Assembly: GCA_934670025.1 (NCBI GenBank)
Contig: CAKUOS010000021.1
Location: 1-32,910, forward strand
DNA from: an uncultured Oscillospiraceae bacterium
GTDB taxonomy: Bacteria > Bacillota > Clostridia > Oscillospirales > Oscillospiraceae
Length of the DNA stretch: 32,910 bases
Reading direction: 5' to 3'
Shown: positions 29,850-32,910 of the stretch, piece by piece
Layout of the letters: every line of letters begins with the position of its first letter
Numbering within the stretch: the first letter of the stretch is position 1
Notes under the pieces: generated by a model
Seen by the model: the letters and a program-made list of their open reading frames with translations, nothing else
Told to the model about the DNA's origin: nothing
Database searches by the model: none
Translations under genes and position numbers: made by a program

Positions 29850-30701
29850 ATGCAGCCAAGAACAGACCTTGCAATGGAGGCAAAATCGCTTTTTGAGCAG
29901 TCCGCCGGCGCGCAGACGCAGCTGCCCGGCGTCATTGCGCGCGAACAGGAGAAAAACGGCGTGCGCCTGCACATGGTGAAGATCGTGAGCGCCGAGGGTG
30001 TACACGCGCTCGGAAAGCCGCGCGGCGTCTACATGACCGCGACGCTCGACGCGCTCTCACGGCGCGAACCGGGGAGCTTTTCGCACGCGGCGCGGCTGCT
30101 GGCGCGGGCGCTGCGCGAACTGATGGGGCCGTGCAAAAGCGCGCTTGTCGTCGGACTCGGCAACCGCGAGGTCACGCCCGACGCCATCGGCCCGGAGGCC
30201 GTGCGCAATCTGATCGTCACGCGCCATCTGAAGGACACGTTCCCGGAATCCTTTGCGGGCCTGACGCGCGTGGCGGCCTGTCAGCCGGGCGTGCTGGCGC
30301 AGACGGGGCTTGAGAGTCTCGCGCTCGTGCAGGGCGTGATGCGCGCGGTGACGCCCGACGTCGTCATCGCCGTCGACGCGCTGGCCGCGGCCGCTCCGGA
30401 GCACCTGTTCCGCACCGTTCAGCTGACCGACGCCGGTATCGTCCCGGGCTCGGGCGTGGGCAACAGCCGCGCGGAGTTTTCCCGGGACACGCTCGGCGTG
30501 CCGGTCGTCGCCGTCGGCGTGCCGACGGTCGTCGATGCGCGCAGCCTGTTTCCGTCGGAGGACGCGCCGGGCGGGCTTCTCGTGACGCGCACGGATGCCG
30601 ACGCGCGCGTGCGCGAGCTTGGCCGGCTCGTCGGCTATGCGTGCGATCTGGCCCTGCACCGCGGCATTTCGCTGGGCGAGATCCCGACCTATCTGGCATA
30701 A
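29850..30701 (+). CDS. gpr: GPR endopeptidase (germination protease, peptidase A25)
   Basis: A 283-residue protease that degrades small acid-soluble spore proteins at germination; it is made in the forespore as a zymogen. Family marks are the N-terminal RTDLAMEAKSL pro-region cleavage area, VVGLGNREVTPDAIGPEAV, VAACQPGVLAQTGLES, VIAVDALAAA, IVPGSGVGNSRAEFSRDTLGVPVVAVGVPTVVDA. It is shorter than Bacillus GPR (about 370 residues). ATG 29850 follows GAGGTGAGGC; longer frames run into the rpsT promoter. It is followed by sigG, whose product drives gpr in Bacillus; I could not identify a clear SigG promoter here. Confidence 0.94.
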   Translation: MQPRTDLAMEAKSLFEQSAGAQTQLPGVIAREQEKNGVRLHMVKIVSAEGVHALGKPRGVYMTATLDALSRREPGSFSHAARLLARALRELMGPCKSALVVGLGNREVTPDAIGPEAVRNLIVTRHLKDTFPESFAGLTRVAACQPGVLAQTGLESLALVQGVMRAVTPDVVIAVDALAAAAPEHLFRTVQLTDAGIVPGSGVGNSRAEFSRDTLGVPVVAVGVPTVVDARSLFPSEDAPGGLLVTRTDADARVRELGRLVGYACDLALHRGISLGEIPTYLA

Positions 30702-30782
30702 TGGACAAAACGCGGCGTTGGAACTAGAATTATGTAAACTATATTATGTTTCCGCCGCAACAAATCCCGGCAAAGCGCGGGC

Positions 30783-30859
30783 TGTGGACAACGATGTGGA
30801 AATGTGGAATAACGCTTGCGGCGCAAAAGGTTTCCACACTGTCAACACAGTTATCCACA
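30783..30859. promoter_or_regulatory. Cluster of DnaA-box-like sites
   Basis: Five 9-mers in 77 bp match or nearly match TTATCCACA: 30783-30791 (TTGTCCACA on minus), 30795-30803 (ATTTCCACA, minus), 30803-30811 (TATTCCACA, minus), 30830-30838 (GTTTCCACA, plus) and 30851-30859 (TTATCCACA, plus, perfect). An AT-rich stretch (about 30723-30750) lies just upstream. No dnaA, dnaN or rpmH gene is near. The remaining gap, 30860-31062, has a TTGACA at 30925-30930 without a -10 and a possible weak sigma-F-like site near 31005-31030. Confidence 0.6.
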
Positions 30860-31062
30860 CCCGCGTTTTCGGTACTTTTCCCGCGCAAAAAAGCGCACAG
30901 GTTCCCGTTTTTATGGGCCTTACGTTGACAACGCGCGCGCGTTATCGTAAACCGACCAAAAATGAAGCGCGCGAAAAAGTTCGGATTTCGCCCGGAAAGA
31001 TCATGTATCAAATGCAAAAGCCGGGAAATACTGACGATATACGCGAAACGGAGGGATACGCA

Positions 31063-31842
31063 ATGCAGGGTAAGGTAGAGATCTGCGGTGTCAACACGTC
31101 GAAGCTCACAACGCTGTCAAACGCGGAGATGATGACGCTCATCGCCCGGGCGCAGCAGGGCGACAGCGAGGCCAGGAGCCGTCTGGTGGAGGGAAATCTC
31201 AAGCTCGTTCTGTCGGTGGTGCAGCGCTTCATGAGCCGCGGAGAAAACCCGGACGATCTGTTCCAGGTCGGCTGCATCGGTCTTCTGAAGGCGATCGCCA
31301 ACTTTGACACCACGAAAAACGTCCGCTTTTCGACCTACGGCGTGCCGATGATCGCGGGCGAGCTGCGGCGCTATCTGCGCGACTACAGCCCCATCCGCGT
31401 CAGCCGCTCTCTGCGCGACACAGCCTACCGCGTGCTGCAATGCAAGCAGCAGCTGACGGAAAAGACCGGCCGCGAGCCCACGCTTGCCGAGATCGCCGCC
31501 GCGCTGGAGCTTCCGGAGGAGCAGATCACCGCCGCCATGGACGCCATCACCGCGCCGGTGTCGCTCTATGAGCCGGTCTATTCCGAGGGCGGCGACGCGC
31601 TGACGGTCATGGATCAGGTGCGCGACCGGAAAAATACCGACGAGCAGTGGATCGAGTCCATCACCCTGCGCGAGGCCATCGCGCAGCTGCCCGCGCGCGA
31701 AAAGCGCATCCTCGCGCTGCGGTTTGAAAACGGCCGCACGCAGATGGAGGTCGCCGGGCAGATCGGCATCTCACAGGCGCAGGTGTCCCGGCTGGAAAAG
31801 AGCGCCATCCGCTCGATCCGCAAGGCGATCCTGCCGTCGTGA
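31063..31842 (+). CDS. sigG: RNA polymerase sporulation sigma factor SigG
   Basis: This 259-residue late-forespore sigma factor has the SigG-specific N-terminus KVEICGVNTSKL, region 2 (NLKLVLSVVQRF, DDLFQVGCIGLLKAI, VRFSTYGVPMIAGELRRYLRD), region 3 (SPIRVSRSLRD) and region 4 helix-turn-helix (RTQMEVAGQIGISQAQVSRLEKSAI). It directs transcription of gpr, SASP and germination genes in the forespore. ATG 31063 is preceded by GGAGGG; the long upstream open frame overlaps the DnaA-box region and is not coding. Unlike Bacillus it does not follow spoIIGA-sigE here. An R element starts right after the stop. Confidence 0.97.
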   Translation: MQGKVEICGVNTSKLTTLSNAEMMTLIARAQQGDSEARSRLVEGNLKLVLSVVQRFMSRGENPDDLFQVGCIGLLKAIANFDTTKNVRFSTYGVPMIAGELRRYLRDYSPIRVSRSLRDTAYRVLQCKQQLTEKTGREPTLAEIAAALELPEEQITAAMDAITAPVSLYEPVYSEGGDALTVMDQVRDRKNTDEQWIESITLREAIAQLPAREKRILALRFENGRTQMEVAGQIGISQAQVSRLEKSAIRSIRKAILPS

Positions 31843-31949
31843 CATCAGAAACGGCTTTGCCGAAACGAGCCGCCGCGAGCGCCGTCGCTTATTCTCTAAA
31901 GCCGTTTCTTCCTTTCCAAACCGCAAACCAAGTTTGCGGTTTGGTTTTT
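31843..31949 (+). repeat. R element, copy R5
   Basis: Starts CATCAGAAACGGCTTTGCCG at the base after the sigG stop codon. It has an inner GC-rich hairpin, TTATTCTCT, closing arm AAAGCCGTTTC, TTCCTTTCC and a terminator stem (CCAAACCGCAAA/TTTGCGGTTTGG) with five T residues. It is the visible terminator of sigG. Confidence 0.85.
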
Positions 31950-32188
31950 AGATAGGCAAATGGGACGGCGAAGAAGTGCGTCTGTCTACAGAGTAGATAC
32001 GTGACGGCGGTTTCTGAGCAAAAAAGCGTCCTTTTCTCCCCAATCTTTTCCCACGCGAGGGAAAAGATTGGGCCGTCGGAGACACGTCGGAAACGACCTC
32101 GACGGAACGAGTCTTCGCAAGCGAAGCCTCTTATCCTCTGAGCTCGTTTCCTCCTTTCCAAACTGCAAACCGAGTTTGCGGTTTGGTT
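31949..32188 (+). repeat. Composite repeat, copy 2: upstream module plus R element R6
   Basis: 31949-32084 repeats the module at 12957-13093, including the inverted repeat CCCAATCTTTTCCC. It is followed at 32085-32188 by R6, with outer arms GAAACGACCTC/GAGCTCGTTTC, TCTTATCCTCT and a terminator stem whose T-run has decayed to TTC. The same two-part order as copy 1 indicates that the unit of about 230 bp spread or was duplicated as a whole. Confidence 0.8.
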
Positions 32189-32195
32189 CAGGACG

Positions 32196-32273
32196 GCCCT
32201 CATCCGTCACGGCTTCGCCGTGCCACCTTCCCCCAGGGGAAGGCTTTGGGCCGACAGAGTCGTCGGCCCCTAC
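32196..32273. repeat. Palindromic GTAGGGGC element, copy E (left end missing)
   Basis: It has hairpins CACGGCTTCGCCGTG and CCTTCCCCCAGGGGAAGG, and an intact right end GGGCCGAC-GTCGGCCCCTAC (32248-32273). That end is the reverse complement of the left end of copy A. The left half is replaced by the R6 junction. From 32274 to 32352 only the next gene's ribosome binding site is visible. Confidence 0.65.
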
Positions 32274-32352
32274 AGGGTGCGGAAAACGTTCTGATAAGGG
32301 ACGCATATCTGCCATCTTTTCCGCATACGCTTTCCCAAAAGGGGGCATTGCG

Positions 32353-32631
32353 ATGACGAACCGGTTTCAGGAGCTGCGCGATAAAGAGGTCATCCACGTC
32401 TGCGAGGGTACGCGCCTGGGCTATGTCAGCGATCTTGTGGTCGATCTGTGCACCGGCCGCGTGACGGCACTGATCGTCCCGGGGCCGTGCCGGTTTCTCG
32501 GGCTTTTCGGCCGCACGGACGATTATGTGATCCCGTGGTGCTGCTGCAAGCGCATCGGCGACGATCTGATCCTCGTCGACGGGCCGCTGTGCGAGTGGCG
32601 CACGCCGCGGAAAAAGAAGACGCTGCTCTGA
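32353..32631 (+). CDS. YlmC/YmxH family PRC-barrel sporulation protein
   Basis: A 92-residue single PRC-barrel domain protein. The typical features are RFQELRDKEVIHVCEGTRLGYVSDLVVDLCTGRVTALIVPGP in phase, then DDYVIPWCCCKRIGDDLILVD. In Bacillus and Clostridia the YlmC/YmxH family is linked to sporulation, with unknown biochemical role. The start ATG follows AGGGGGC. A short inverted repeat (CGCAAAAA/TTTTTGCG) follows the gene, but its T residues are within the stem. The location 20 kb from any division cluster but near sigG and gpr fits a sporulation role. Confidence 0.88.
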   Translation: MTNRFQELRDKEVIHVCEGTRLGYVSDLVVDLCTGRVTALIVPGPCRFLGLFGRTDDYVIPWCCCKRIGDDLILVDGPLCEWRTPRKKKTLL

Positions 32632-32677
32632 AAGACGCAAATGCGCAAAAATACCGCGGCTTTTTGCGAAAAAACAC

Positions 32678-32706
32678 TTGCATTCCGGGCCCTTTTCCGC
32701 TATAAT
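32678..32706 (+). promoter_or_regulatory. Promoter of rpsB
   Basis: TTGCAT (32678-32683), 17-bp spacer, TATAAT (32701-32706). Confidence 0.85.
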
Positions 32707-32712
32707 GTCAAG

Positions 32713-32910
<198 letters not shown>

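Noticed and set aside
30700..31000. The DnaA-box cluster as the chromosome origin.
   Set aside because: No dnaA, dnaN, rpmH, gidA or parB genes are near, and the surrounding genes are typical internal ones. A titration or regulatory cluster is more likely, but full-genome skew would decide.

Overview
The window looks like chromosomal DNA of a GC-rich (roughly 60%), endospore-forming member of the Clostridia, most likely an Oscillospiraceae/Ruminococcaceae-type gut anaerobe. The evidence is the set spo0A, sigG, gpr and a YlmC/YmxH-like PRC-barrel gene, consensus sigma-A promoters, GGAGG-type ribosome binding sites, and intergenic palindromes of a style I associate with gut Firmicutes. It contains 24 coding regions, of which two are cut by the window edges (glycyl-tRNA synthetase on the left, rpsB on the right). 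No tRNA, rRNA, CRISPR array, IS transposase or prophage gene was seen.

Layout. 1-770: 3' end of glyS, terminators, and on the minus strand a promoter plus cobalamin-riboswitch-like aptamer with no gene behind it. 912-2727: a lone OadG-like small membrane protein and a dicarboxylate/amino-acid:cation symporter. 2792-6565: an FAD-dependent oxidoreductase, then a purine phosphoribosyltransferase-like gene divergent from an AzgA-type purine permease. 6627-12811: a DegV protein, divergent from a five-gene tightly packed operon: D,D-carboxypeptidase, MFS transporter, GH2 glycosidase, a barnase-type extracytoplasmic RNase and its barstar inhibitor. 13379-16622: CapA-like protein divergent from a membrane-anchored GH25 lysozyme and an EamA transporter. 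17132-20968: FGGY sugar kinase, then the convergent psuK-psuG pair for pseudouridine breakdown. 21236-24858: a heterodimeric ABC exporter. 25054-29238: spo0A, an M42 aminopeptidase and recG. 29422-32910: rpsT, gpr, sigG, a PRC-barrel protein and the start of rpsB.

The most noteworthy non-coding content is: (i) the apparently gene-less cobalamin riboswitch, which may head a small RNA with C-rich hairpin loops; (ii) a cluster of five DnaA-box-like 9-mers between gpr and sigG, far from any dnaA; (iii) six copies of a roughly 108-bp structured repeat (called R element here), always in sense orientation 3' of a gene, with a nested stem-loop and an intrinsic terminator whose arms differ between copies but still pair; (iv) a second family of roughly 107-bp palindromic elements with GTAGGGGCCGA ends; and (v) a complex spo0A upstream region with a perfect sigma-A promoter, a sigma-H-like promoter and several 0A-box-like sites.

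Working together: Spo0A and SigG/GPR are parts of one sporulation and germination programme. The phosphoribosyltransferase and purine permease form a salvage pair, PsuK and PsuG degrade pseudouridine to uracil and ribose 5-phosphate, and several genes (D,D-carboxypeptidase, GH25 lysozyme, barnase, CapA-like) act at the cell envelope or outside it.
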